From assembly GCA_934446485.1 (NCBI GenBank), contig CAKSEM010000009.1:1-17696 (forward strand): a stretch of DNA of 17,696 nt. The letters are read 5' to 3'. Numbering within the stretch: position 1 is the stretch's first letter; every line of letters begins with the position of its first letter. Positions 1 to 6,417 of the stretch are shown here, piece after piece. The position numbers were made by a program, and so were the translations under genes. This DNA comes from an uncultured Eubacteriales bacterium (GTDB lineage: Bacteria > Bacillota > Clostridia > Oscillospirales > CAG-272). Under the pieces are notes generated by a model that did not search any database, was not told the DNA's origin, and saw only the letters and a list, made by a program, of their open reading frames with translations.

Positions 1-632
1 CAGTAGCCGTGCTGAGCATAATGTCCGATCAGGTACTCTCCGTTATCGGTACGACGGCTTATTCCGCGATAATAGAAATCGTCATATTCCGGTCTGCCCT
101 TGCGGTCAACTTTAATATTTCCGTTCTCGTCCAGCACGGGCAGGGAAAAGCTGAGCATCAGTCCGAGCTGGAACAGGTACTCGTCACCGGGGAAGAACTC
201 GTCGTCTATGCCGTCACCGTCGGTATCGCGTCCGTATTTATTATCCGGAGGCATATCGTTCTCCTGCTTAGGAGTCTCAAGCGGCTTGCACTTCAAAGCG
301 ATATTCACACCGTGCACGCTGTCCCATGACATATAGACCTCAAGCGTCTGCAGGAACTCTTTTGCCTGAGCCTCTGTTCCCCCTCCCCACGTGAGGAGAA
401 GGTCGGTAAGCTCTCCGTTTGCCTCATCGAGATTCAGATTCAGAGGAACTCTCTCATACTCATTCTCGGCGTCGATCACGCCGTCCTTCTTTACGTACTC
501 GGGGTACGTCTGTTTGATCGTTGCAACAGTCTTACAGCCGCCGCCGGGGTTAAGCGCCTTTGCAGACGCAGGGAAAGCAAACATTGCTGCAAGCATCGCT
601 ACGGTCAATACTACCGCCAATAGCTTTTTCAT
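1..632 (-). CDS. Secreted protein, N-terminal part (truncated by window edge)
   Basis: Open reading frame of 210 codons starting at the ATG at 632 and still open at the left edge, so the C-terminus is missing. The start follows GAAAGGCGG at a usual distance and a sigma-A promoter lies 60 bases upstream. The first 24 residues (MKKLLAVVLTVAMLAAMFAF...PASA) form a signal peptide with likely cleavage after ASA, so the product is exported. The mature part has a short segment beginning VIDAENEYERVPL, which has the look of a DOMON/CBM9-like carbohydrate-binding beta-sandwich. It is followed by an acidic DTDGDGIDDEFFPGDEY stretch that resembles a DxDxDG calcium loop. I do not recognise a named family with certainty. 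The domain guess is inference; export and truncation are seen directly. Confidence 0.8.
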   Translation of the reverse strand, partial: MKKLLAVVLTVAMLAAMFAFPASAKALNPGGGCKTVATIKQTYPEYVKKDGVIDAENEYERVPLNLNLDEANGELTDLLLTWGGGTEAQAKEFLQTLEVYMSWDSVHGVNIALKCKPLETPKQENDMPPDNKYGRDTDGDGIDDEFFPGDEYLFQLGLMLSFSLPVLDENGNIKVDRKGRPEYDDFYYRGISRRTDNGEYLIGHYAQHGY

Positions 633-666
633 TAAGTCTATCCGCCTTTCTTCGTTTTCGCTTGTA

Positions 667-682
667 GGGTCGCAATCGACCC
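667..682 (-). other. Hairpin at the 5' end of the secreted-protein mRNA
   Basis: GGGTCG-CAAT-CGACCC is a perfect 6-bp stem with a 4-base loop. It starts about six bases after the predicted transcription start of the gene at 632. A stem this close to a 5' end often protects an mRNA from 5'-dependent decay, but that role is inference. Confidence 0.5.
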
Positions 683-694
683 CCGTACTATTAT

Positions 695-723
695 ATTGTA
701 CATTCCGCGCTACAAAAAGTCAA
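695..723 (-). promoter_or_regulatory. Sigma-A-type promoter for the secreted-protein gene
   Basis: On the minus strand TTGACT (723-718) and TACAAT (700-695) are separated by exactly 17 bases. The predicted start is near 688, leaving a leader of about 55 nt before the ATG at 632. Confidence 0.7.
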
Positions 724-834
724 TCGATTTTCGCCAAAAGAATATTCTGACACGTTTTTTTGTTTATTGTCAACGAAATTCCCGGCACAATTTTGTACAC
801 TTTGCCAACGCAATCTCTGTCGAACAATCACAAA

Positions 835-2430
835 TCAAAGCGCTGCAAATATTTTCGCGCCGCGGCGGCGAATCCAGCTGAACAGTACGATTGACAGTAT
901 TCCGGAAAGAACCGAAGCCGACACCGTGTACCAGATGGCTCCGATACGGTATCCCGCGAAAAAGTATACCGCGATGATCACTCCTGCATACGCAATGCCT
1001 CCGAAGAGCGTCAGGAACACTCCGAGCCCCTGTTTTATCGGCATGATCTCGCTCGTCCATGTGAGATTCGGTCTTAAAAGATTGATAAAAAGCCCGAACT
1101 CGGCCGAGAGCAGAACGAACAGGAGGGCAAGCACCGTTGCAAGTATTCCGGATAGCCATCCGGCTCCGGTCGCAGTTGAAGCGCACACCGTAAAAAACAC
1201 TGTCGGCGGTACCGTTACTGCAAGGTGCAGCGACAGCTTTGCGCGAAGCACCTGCCACGATGTCACGGGCAGCGACTGCGCGATCCAGATGCTGCGCCCC
1301 TCAAGAGAGACCGACGGCGCGGTTATATCGTTCATAGCCGCAATGAGGGCAGCTCCAGCGCCGATTATGACGGGCAGACTCTCTGTAAATCCTATCTCCG
1401 CCGCAACAACCGATATCACCCCGCCCTTTATCAGAAGGAAAACTCCCGCCGCAACGAGGAAGATCGTCCCGAGTCCGCAGTTCAGCATATACGCGGGACT
1501 TCCCGTGAACCTTGCAAGCTCGCGATGCAAGAGCGCCGACGGAATACTGTGTTCCCGTGCGCGGCGTCCACTGTAGCGGCGGCGCGGCGCAGTAGCTCCG
1601 GCGGTCGTTGCAAGCGACAGAAAGCTGCGTCTGAGAAGGATATATGTAAGGGCAAGCAGAACCGCGCCTCCGGCACACATTATTGCGACAGATGCAAGGT
1701 CACCCTCGCCCATTCTGCCGAGAAGATAGAGCGGGTATGCCGAGCCTTTGATCCCCTCGCCGACTGCCGACACGTTCTCGATCAGACGCTGCACCGCATC
1801 CCCCGCCTTGAAGTACACAAAGTAGTATACTCCGAAAAACACAAGCGACACGATCACCGTGATTATACTGCGATTCTTCAGCAATCGGCTGATACGCGCC
1901 ACAACCCAGCCAAGGAGGCAGGACAGCGCGAGCACCACTGCCGACACGAGCAGGATAAGCGCCAGAGAGCCGACTATCGCCGGAACCGTCGGCGGCACGG
2001 TTATAAAATACACAATGATCGCCGGAAGAAGTATCATGCCGGAGAACATAAGTCCCGTAAGATAGACACCGGCAAGGCGCGCAGCGATTATGGCACCGAG
2101 CGGTATCGGCATTGAGATGAGCAGGTCGTTGTCCTTTGCCTGGTAGAGCCCGGCGTAAGTGTTGAACACACTTCCGAAAACGCCTATCGCAAGGGATACG
2201 AGCCCGAATACGGTGAAGTAAAGCCACGCCATTCCGGCACTTACCGTCGGCTCGCACATATTGTAAGCAAGTGCTCCGAACATACCGCCGATAACTCCGA
2301 CCAGAAAGAGTGCATAGAGCACTATCAGAACCGCGCTCGATATGCGTGAACGGGCGCGACCGCGCTTCGCGTTATAGAAAAATGTACGGTTAATTTCAAG
2401 AAGCTGCTTCTTTATCAGTGTTTTCAGCAT
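835..2430 (-). CDS. ABC-2 type exporter permease, large (about 12 TM)
   Basis: A 531-residue, very hydrophobic protein with roughly twelve membrane segments, for example residues about 31-58, 68-90, 104-145, 149-178, 188-207, 245-266, 315-345, 350-370, 399-417, 425-452, 470-500 and 502-523. The short basic N-terminus (MLKTLIKKQLLEINRTFFYNA) is typical of ABC-2 family permeases. Its ATG overlaps the stop of the upstream ATPase by 7 bases, which implies translational coupling and makes the two a matched transporter pair in the cytoplasmic membrane. The arrangement resembles EcsA/EcsB-like or unnamed putative ABC exporter pairs. The substrate cannot be read from the sequence. It is the last gene of the ABC transcription unit; no clear intrinsic terminator is seen between 835 and the next promoter. 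Confidence 0.85.
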   Translation of the reverse strand: MLKTLIKKQLLEINRTFFYNAKRGRARSRISSAVLIVLYALFLVGVIGGMFGALAYNMCEPTVSAGMAWLYFTVFGLVSLAIGVFGSVFNTYAGLYQAKDNDLLISMPIPLGAIIAARLAGVYLTGLMFSGMILLPAIIVYFITVPPTVPAIVGSLALILLVSAVVLALSCLLGWVVARISRLLKNRSIITVIVSLVFFGVYYFVYFKAGDAVQRLIENVSAVGEGIKGSAYPLYLLGRMGEGDLASVAIMCAGGAVLLALTYILLRRSFLSLATTAGATAPRRRYSGRRAREHSIPSALLHRELARFTGSPAYMLNCGLGTIFLVAAGVFLLIKGGVISVVAAEIGFTESLPVIIGAGAALIAAMNDITAPSVSLEGRSIWIAQSLPVTSWQVLRAKLSLHLAVTVPPTVFFTVCASTATGAGWLSGILATVLALLFVLLSAEFGLFINLLRPNLTWTSEIMPIKQGLGVFLTLFGGIAYAGVIIAVYFFAGYRIGAIWYTVSASVLSGILSIVLFSWIRRRGAKIFAAL

Positions 2431-3137
2431 GATTCTCCCTCCAGCTCAAGGAATACTTCCTCAAGCGAATCGTCGCCGCGAACCTCCTCCATCGTTCCGG
2501 AACGGATAAGGCGACCCGCCTTTATGATCGCGACCTTATCGCAGAGGCGCTCCGCAACCTCGAGCACATGAGTCGAGAAGAATATCGCACCGCCCCTGTC
2601 ACACAGCTCGCGCATCATACCCTTGAGAATGTGCGATGCCTTCGGATCAAGTCCGACGAATGGCTCATCCATTATGATAAGCGACGGTGAGTGTATCCAC
2701 GCCGCAATTATGGCAAGCTTCTGCTTCATTCCGTGTGAGTATGCCGCGATCGGCTGCGAGAGACTGTCCGTCAGCTCAAACGTGTCCGCAAGGCGGCGGA
2801 TCTCCTCGGCACGCCGGTCGGCAGCTATGTCGAATATATCGGAGATAAAGTTCAGATACTTGATGCCGGTCATGAATTCGTAAAGGTCGGGATTGTCAGG
2901 TATGTAGGCAATGCGGCGCTTGCAGGAAAGCGGATCCTCGCGGATCGATACACCGCCGATGCGGATCTCTCCCTCATCGAAGTCGAGTATTCCGACGGAC
3001 GCCTTCAGCGTGGTAGTCTTTCCCGCACCGTTATGACCGATAAAACCGTATATCTCTCCCGGAGCTATGTGCAGGCTGAGATTGTCGACCGCGCGTTTCT
3101 CCCCGTAGATTTTGGTAAGATTCTTAATTTCAAGCAT
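2424..3137 (-). CDS. ABC transporter ATP-binding protein (EcsA/CcmA-like), partner of the 12-TM permease
   Basis: Start chosen at the ATG at 3137, preceded by AAAGGA with a spacer of about 7; an in-frame ATG at 3203 lies inside the intergenic region and lacks this support. The 237-residue product has Walker A GHNGAGKTT (34-42), an ABC signature YSHGMKQK (133-140, SHG in place of SGG), Walker B LIIMDEP (153-159) and the switch histidine in STH (190). The usual Q-loop glutamine is replaced by the YIPDNPDLYE segment (79-87), a pattern seen in the exporter ATPases paired with ABC-2 permeases. It energises the permease whose ATG overlaps its stop by 7 bases. A 31-base gap separates it from the upstream permease, so all four ABC genes lie in one direction. 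Cytoplasmic face of the membrane; substrate unknown. Confidence 0.93.
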   Translation of the reverse strand: MLEIKNLTKIYGEKRAVDNLSLHIAPGEIYGFIGHNGAGKTTTLKASVGILDFDEGEIRIGGVSIREDPLSCKRRIAYIPDNPDLYEFMTGIKYLNFISDIFDIAADRRAEEIRRLADTFELTDSLSQPIAAYSHGMKQKLAIIAAWIHSPSLIIMDEPFVGLDPKASHILKGMMRELCDRGGAIFFSTHVLEVAERLCDKVAIIKAGRLIRSGTMEEVRGDDSLEEVFLELEGESC

Positions 3138-3168
3138 AGTAAAATCCTTTCGTGCTGTATTTCGAAAT

Positions 3169-4062
3169 TTATTTATTGCGCCTTGCCGCGCATATGAGCA
3201 CATATACGGTGACGGTCAATAGCACCGAGCCGCCGAGTATCAGATACATCATACCGATCGGGACGCTGTGACCGAAAAAGTATAGGTTGCAGTCTATCGA
3301 ATCCCTGATCCCCGTCATCACCTCAGGCGGAAATCCGGTCGTCTCCATCTCGGCAAACACCCCTCTGAGCACATGGTTGCGCAAGAGACTCGTACCGTAC
3401 GTCCCCGGCAGGAACGAGATCACATGCTGAAGTCCCTCGGAAAAGCTCGAAATCGGCATGTATGCCCCGCAGACAAAGCCGTAACCCGCCGAAACTACCG
3501 TGCCGACTGCCGAGATCTGCCCCTGCGTCCGCAGCGGTATGTTTACGATACTCGAAAGCGCCGTTCCGAAAAGCACAAGCAACAATACATCGAGGATCAG
3601 CAGGAAAACATCGGACACCGACATATACCAGCCGACGGCGTGCAGATAGATAAGCGACACGGCCGTCGCGGCAAAGCACACGATGAGAGTGGAAACGAGC
3701 GTCGCTGCGTAGTAGCTGACTGCAAGCGTCCCACGGCGCACGGGAGATGTGACAAAATCGTGTCTGACACCCGTTACGCGATCCTGCACCATGAGCATAT
3801 TACAGCAGAATGCGACGGTAACACAGCTCACAGCCAGAAGGGATGAGACAAGCTCACCGCCCACCACGGCATCGATCACACCGTCCGCAGTCTCAAATCC
3901 CGGCGGCATGGACGCACGAAAGCTGTTCTCATAAACATTTGCGAGAAATGTTGAATAAAGGACCAGCAGTATCATCGGGGTTATGAGCGAGGTGAAGAAC
4001 ATCCCGCGATCACGAAAGAACAGCTTTATGTTCCGTCGCGTAAGATTCCAAAGCCCAGTCAT
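3169..4062 (-). CDS. ABC-2 type transporter permease, six TM (DrrB-like)
   Basis: A 297-residue membrane protein with six clear hydrophobic segments. The N-terminal cytoplasmic stretch MTGLWNLTRRNIKLFFRDRG precedes TM1, TM1 is followed by an extracellular loop of about 30 residues, and five more segments end in a basic tail (AARRNK). This is the standard layout of the daunorubicin-type (DrrB) ABC-2 permeases. The ATG at 4062 has AGGAG six bases upstream. The cognate ATPase is most likely the DrrA-type gene 304 bases upstream, because the downstream ATPase is coupled to another permease. That 304-base gap is filled by a tandem repeat, which is unusual for an ATPase-permease pair. Export of a drug, lipid or peptide is possible; the sequence does not say which. 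Confidence 0.87.
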   Translation of the reverse strand: MTGLWNLTRRNIKLFFRDRGMFFTSLITPMILLVLYSTFLANVYENSFRASMPPGFETADGVIDAVVGGELVSSLLAVSCVTVAFCCNMLMVQDRVTGVRHDFVTSPVRRGTLAVSYYAATLVSTLIVCFAATAVSLIYLHAVGWYMSVSDVFLLILDVLLLVLFGTALSSIVNIPLRTQGQISAVGTVVSAGYGFVCGAYMPISSFSEGLQHVISFLPGTYGTSLLRNHVLRGVFAEMETTGFPPEVMTGIRDSIDCNLYFFGHSVPIGMMYLILGGSVLLTVTVYVLICAARRNK

Positions 4063-4131
4063 GTCAATCTCCTGTCTGCCGCTGCTGCGGCGATCGTATT
4101 ATTTGTAATTTCCCGCGTTTCCGCAGGAAAC

Positions 4132-4154
4132 AAAAACGGCTCCCTCCCGTTTTT
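4132..4154 (-). terminator. Terminator-like hairpin, copy 1
   Basis: AAAAACGG and CCCGTTTTT flank a short loop. Read on the minus strand the stem is followed by a T-rich TTTTTGTTT tail. This copy has lost one G of the stem relative to copy 2. If it works, it would cut transcription between the DrrA-like ATPase and its permease. Confidence 0.5.
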
Positions 4155-4279
4155 AGGGGATTTTTAGCGTGAAACCGCTCTGTTTGAACATCGGCTGACG
4201 TGATTTTCACGCCGATATCCTGTATGCCGCTGCTGCGGCGATCGTACTCCTTGTAATTCCCCGCGTTTCCGCAGGAAAC

Positions 4280-4303
4280 AAAAACGGGCTCCCTCCCGTT
4301 TTT
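4280..4303 (-). terminator. Terminator-like hairpin, copy 2
   Basis: A perfect AAAAACGGG/CCCGTTTTT stem with a six-base loop, followed on the minus strand by TTTTTGTTT. It lies 63 bases after the ATPase stop. The symmetrical A and T runs mean it could act in either direction. Confidence 0.55.
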
Positions 4304-4366
4304 AGGGGATTTTTAGCGTGAAACCGCTCTGTTCGGATATCGGCTGACGTGATTTTCACGCCGGGG

Positions 4367-5272
4367 TCATCCAACAAGCGACCTTCCTGTCACGGCAAGA
4401 AATACATCATCCATTCCGCCCTTGGATATTTCGTAATCACAAAACAGCTGAGGATGTTCAATAATCATTTTTGTTGCAGCAGATGTATCCGGTACGGATA
4501 CGCGCACAGCGCCCGGGATCTCCTCGCAATTGACGCCGAGCAGTCGGCGGCACTCCTCGATATCCGCACCGTACAGCGTTATGAAGTCTCCCGTATAGGA
4601 CTTTTTAAGCTCGTGCGGTGTGCCTTCCGCAGCGATCCTGCCCTGTTCAAGGATCACAACGTAATCCGCCTCTGCCGCCTCCTCCATGTAGTGAGTCGTC
4701 AGAAATACCGTCATTCCCTCGCTCTTCCTGAGCGAACGCACAACATCCCAAAGGTGGCGGCGCGTCTGCGGATCAAGACCGGTCGTCGGCTCGTCGAGAA
4801 TCAGTATCTCGGGGCGGTGTATGAGAGCGCGTGCAACATCGATACGCCTGCGCTGTCCCCCGGATAGCTTGCCGACGGGGCGATCTATGTAATCCTCAAA
4901 TCCGAACAGCCCGCACAGCTCATCAAGTCGGTGCGCGAACTCCTTTCCGCGTATCCCGTACAGCGCGGCGCGGCACCGCAGATTGTCTCTTGCGCTGAGC
5001 GCACCGTCGAGCACGGAATTCTGAAAAACGACACCGAGACGCCGTTTGATATCATCCGCATCGGAATCAACGTCTCTGCCGCACACCTCGACCGTTCCCG
5101 CATCTCGTGTCTCAAGTCCGCACATTATGGAGATCGTCGTCGATTTTCCTGCGCCGTTTACGCCGAGAAAAGCAAACAACTCTCCGCGCCGCACATGGAA
5201 CGACAGCGAGCGAACCGCTGCCACCTCTCCGAAAGATTTTTGAAGCCCCCGTATTTCAATAATATGTTCCAT
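4367..5272 (-). CDS. ABC transporter ATP-binding protein, DrrA-like
   Basis: Start placed at the ATG at 5272, which has GGAGAG seven bases upstream and begins MEHIIEIRGLQKSFG, the usual N-terminus. An in-frame ATG at 5326 would add 18 residues unlike the family. The 301-residue protein has Walker A GVNGAGKST (37-45), Q-loop Q84, signature LSGGQ (136-140), Walker B ILILDEP (156-162), and H-loop H194 in TTH. The region after about 215 is the C-terminal extension typical of DrrA/CcmA-type multidrug ATPases. It is the first gene of the four-gene ABC unit and probably serves the six-TM permease encoded next on the same strand. The family normally exports drugs, lipids or antibiotics; no substrate can be assigned here. 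Confidence 0.93.
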   Translation of the reverse strand: MEHIIEIRGLQKSFGEVAAVRSLSFHVRRGELFAFLGVNGAGKSTTISIMCGLETRDAGTVEVCGRDVDSDADDIKRRLGVVFQNSVLDGALSARDNLRCRAALYGIRGKEFAHRLDELCGLFGFEDYIDRPVGKLSGGQRRRIDVARALIHRPEILILDEPTTGLDPQTRRHLWDVVRSLRKSEGMTVFLTTHYMEEAAEADYVVILEQGRIAAEGTPHELKKSYTGDFITLYGADIEECRRLLGVNCEEIPGAVRVSVPDTSAATKMIIEHPQLFCDYEISKGGMDDVFLAVTGRSLVG

Positions 5273-5381
5273 ATATACTCTCCGAGTCCCGCCCGATACA
5301 AGGGCAGAGTTTTTCTTCCGCCGCACCGCGCGGCATACAATCTTTCAATCTAAAACTGGTGTTCCAAATCATCCGCATTTT

Positions 5382-5410
5382 ATTATATAGCCGCGGAAAT
5401 AATTTGTCAA
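5382..5410 (-). promoter_or_regulatory. Consensus sigma-A promoter of the ABC exporter unit
   Basis: On the minus strand TTGACA (5410-5405) and TATAAT (5387-5382), both perfect matches, are 17 bases apart. The predicted start is near 5375, giving a leader of about 100 nt before the ATPase ATG at 5272. An imperfect dyad sits directly upstream of the -35 box (see 5417-5448). Confidence 0.85.
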
Positions 5411-5416
5411 GAGCAA

Positions 5417-5448
5417 GAAATGCCCCACTTGACAAAGTGTCGCATTTC
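5417..5448. promoter_or_regulatory. Imperfect dyad abutting the ABC promoter (possible operator)
   Basis: GAAATGC (5417-5423) is mirrored by GCATTTC (5442-5448), with an inner ACTT/AAGT pair. The 32-base symmetrical site begins seven bases upstream of the -35 box. Position and symmetry suit a dimeric regulator, but no regulator gene is adjacent, so this is a candidate only. Confidence 0.4.
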
Positions 5449-5583
5449 ATGGGAATTTACCCACACAAATGTCGTTCCATGATACACGCCGATTCGTCGC
5501 ACAGGTTAAACTCTCCGCCGCGCACGACCTATAAAATCAAACGGACTTCATCTTCTCGACAGCAAGATGCAAATCCAAGTCAT

Positions 5584-5830
5584 AACCTCCGTCTAAGCCG
5601 GAGGCTTGATTAAACCCCGGGAGGGCTTTTTGCCGGCTTGCATCTAAAGATGTGCTGAATGATTTTTCTCTTGCATCAAATGTCCAGCCGCACGAATGCG
5701 GACATCTACCGTTTGATCGCGTGCATATGAATTTGCCGGATTGTTATTCCCGACTCGCTTCGCTCGATGCTTTTAAGCTAAGGCATTTTACGGGATACCT
5801 CCACCGACATAGTCGGCGGTTTCCGTATTC
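5584..5830 (-). mobile_element. Putative non-autonomous IS200/IS605-type element (palindrome-bounded)
   Basis: This is a non-coding segment of about 245 bases. One end carries the hairpin CCTCCG-tctaagc-CGGAGG (5586-5604). The other carries an interrupted hairpin with ATAC/GTAT outer arms and CCGAC-ata-GTCGG inner arms (5795-5828). Inside is a nested structure, ATCAAA (5675-5680) pairing with TTTGAT (5712-5717) around CCGCA-cgaa-TGCGG, and a CTCGCTTCGCTCG motif. Subterminal hairpins without terminal inverted repeats or a visible target duplication fit the ends of IS200/IS605 elements. Read on the minus strand, the 5600 end looks like a right end (AAGCCTCCG ... CGGAGGTT). There is no transposase or TnpB gene, so it would be a passenger or decayed copy. 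Exact borders are not certain, and a structured RNA is an alternative. Confidence 0.45.
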
Positions 5831-5834
5831 AAAA

Positions 5835-5873
5835 GAAACAGAAGAGAGCGGCAGAGCCGTTCTCTTCTGTTTC
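5835..5873 (-). terminator. Strong intrinsic terminator after the zinc-ribbon gene
   Basis: Two 18-base arms (GAAACAGAAGAGAGCGGC and its near-complement, one G-T mismatch) flank a 3-base loop. On the minus strand the stem ends TTTC and runs into TTTT. It lies 39 bases after the stop at 5912 and directly abuts the putative mobile element. Confidence 0.85.
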
Positions 5874-5911
5874 AGTCAATATTTCTGTTTTTCTGTATAT
5901 CGGAAAACGGA

Positions 5912-6190
5912 TTACCGGTTTTCCTTCATCTCATTGAAGCATTCGCTGCAATATACAGGTCTGTCGTTAGTGGGCTGGAATGGAACCTTAGCCTCCTTGC
6001 CGCATCTGGCGCAAACGGTCGTAAACATCTCACGCGGCTCGCGGCTGGCGCTCTTGCGCTTATCACGGCATGCCTTGCATCTCTGCGGCTCGTTGTCGAA
6101 GCCTTTCTCTGCAAAGAACTCCTGCTCGCCTGCGGTGAATACGAATTCACATCCGCAATCCTTGCACGTAAGTGTCTTGTCCTGGAACAT
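5912..6190 (-). CDS. Double zinc-ribbon protein (zf_Tbcl-like)
   Basis: Start placed at the ATG at 6190, which has GAGAGG seven bases upstream and begins MFQDKTLTCKDCGCEF, as family members do. Longer in-frame starts (up to 6358) run through the structured leader and are not credible. The 92-residue product has two cysteine modules. The first has C9, C12, C14 and C38/C41 around the conserved EFVFTAGEQEFFAEKGF segment. The second has C60/C63 and C81/C84 around the VPFQPTNDRPVYC segment. Both match small zinc-ribbon proteins common in Clostridia and related bacteria (PF13451-type plus a second CxxC...CxxC ribbon). It probably binds one zinc per module; the cellular role is not known, though nucleic-acid or ribosome contact is often assumed. 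It lies after the sigma-factor gene and ends at its own terminator. Confidence 0.88.
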   Translation of the reverse strand: MFQDKTLTCKDCGCEFVFTAGEQEFFAEKGFDNEPQRCKACRDKRKSASREPREMFTTVCARCGKEAKVPFQPTNDRPVYCSECFNEMKENR

Positions 6191-6224
6191 CTTAATACCT
6201 CTCTTGAAAGGAAAAAATTTTTCT

Positions 6225-6366
6225 GCCCTCGACGGACTCCAACCGTCACCTTTGAAAACAACGCTCTGGGTTAAGCTATTCGGGCGTGCCGGAACGGATA
6301 AACCTCTGTTCCATAACTGTCCGGGGCCGCTACGGCTCCGAAATATACATAACGGCAACTCTGCCG
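6225..6366 (-). ncRNA. Candidate structured RNA leader upstream of the zinc-ribbon gene
   Basis: Between the sigma-factor stop (6418) and the zinc-ribbon start (6190), the minus strand can fold into a chain of hairpins. They are CGGCA-gagt-TGCCG (6353-6366), GGAGCCG-tag-CGGCCCC with one mismatch (6323-6339), GGAAC...GTTCC (6291-6312), GCTT-aaccca-GAGC (6263-6276), and GACGG-TTGGAGT-CCGTC (6231-6247). A GCCC/GGGC pair (6282-6285 with 6225-6228) closes the last two. The last hairpin has a 5-bp stem and 7-base loop like a tRNA T-arm, but no complete cloverleaf forms. Such density of structure suggests a cis-acting leader or an independent RNA; a raiA-like RNA is one possibility that I cannot confirm. 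I saw no convincing promoter of its own, so it may be co-transcribed with the sigma gene. Confidence 0.45.
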
Positions 6367-6417
6367 CAGCATATACATATAATCAACGCGCCGCACATTG
6401 CAGCGGCCGACACAAGA

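Larger units (their letters stand above)
4071..4363. repeat. Tandem duplication of a 148-bp hairpin-rich unit between two ABC genes
   Basis: Two copies, 4071-4218 and 4219-4363, are aligned almost end to end at a 148-base period with few substitutions and one-base indels. Each copy carries four potential hairpins. They are GCCGC-tgct-GCGGC, GTTTCC-gca-GGAAAC, AAAAACGG(G)-loop-CCCGTTTTT (4132-4154 and 4280-4303), and a wider GCGTGAAA/TTTCACGC pair (4167-4212 in copy 1). The third resembles an intrinsic terminator on either strand. The unit fills the non-coding space between the ATPase stop (4367) and the permease ribosome-binding site (about 4069-4074), and copy 1 supplies the bases of that site. 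No reading frame is conserved in it. It may be a dispersed intergenic repeat that duplicated here. Confidence 0.9.

Noticed and set aside
753..775. A TTGACA box on the minus strand as a second promoter for the left-edge gene
   Set aside because: No acceptable -10 box lies 16-18 bases downstream; the TTGACT-17-TACAAT pair at 695-723 is much better placed.
1225..2115. A 296-codon plus-strand frame opposite the large ABC permease
   Set aside because: The translation is rich in Arg/His/Gln, with no motif and no start signal; the opposite strand encodes a clear 12-TM permease.
4071..4363. Tandem repeat considered as a CRISPR array
   Set aside because: There are only two 148-base units directly abutting each other, with no short repeat/spacer alternation and no cas gene nearby.
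6225..6288. Possible tRNA gene on the minus strand
   Set aside because: A T-arm-like hairpin and a D-arm-like hairpin are present, but the acceptor stem pairs for only four bases and no 5-bp anticodon stem with a 7-base loop forms.
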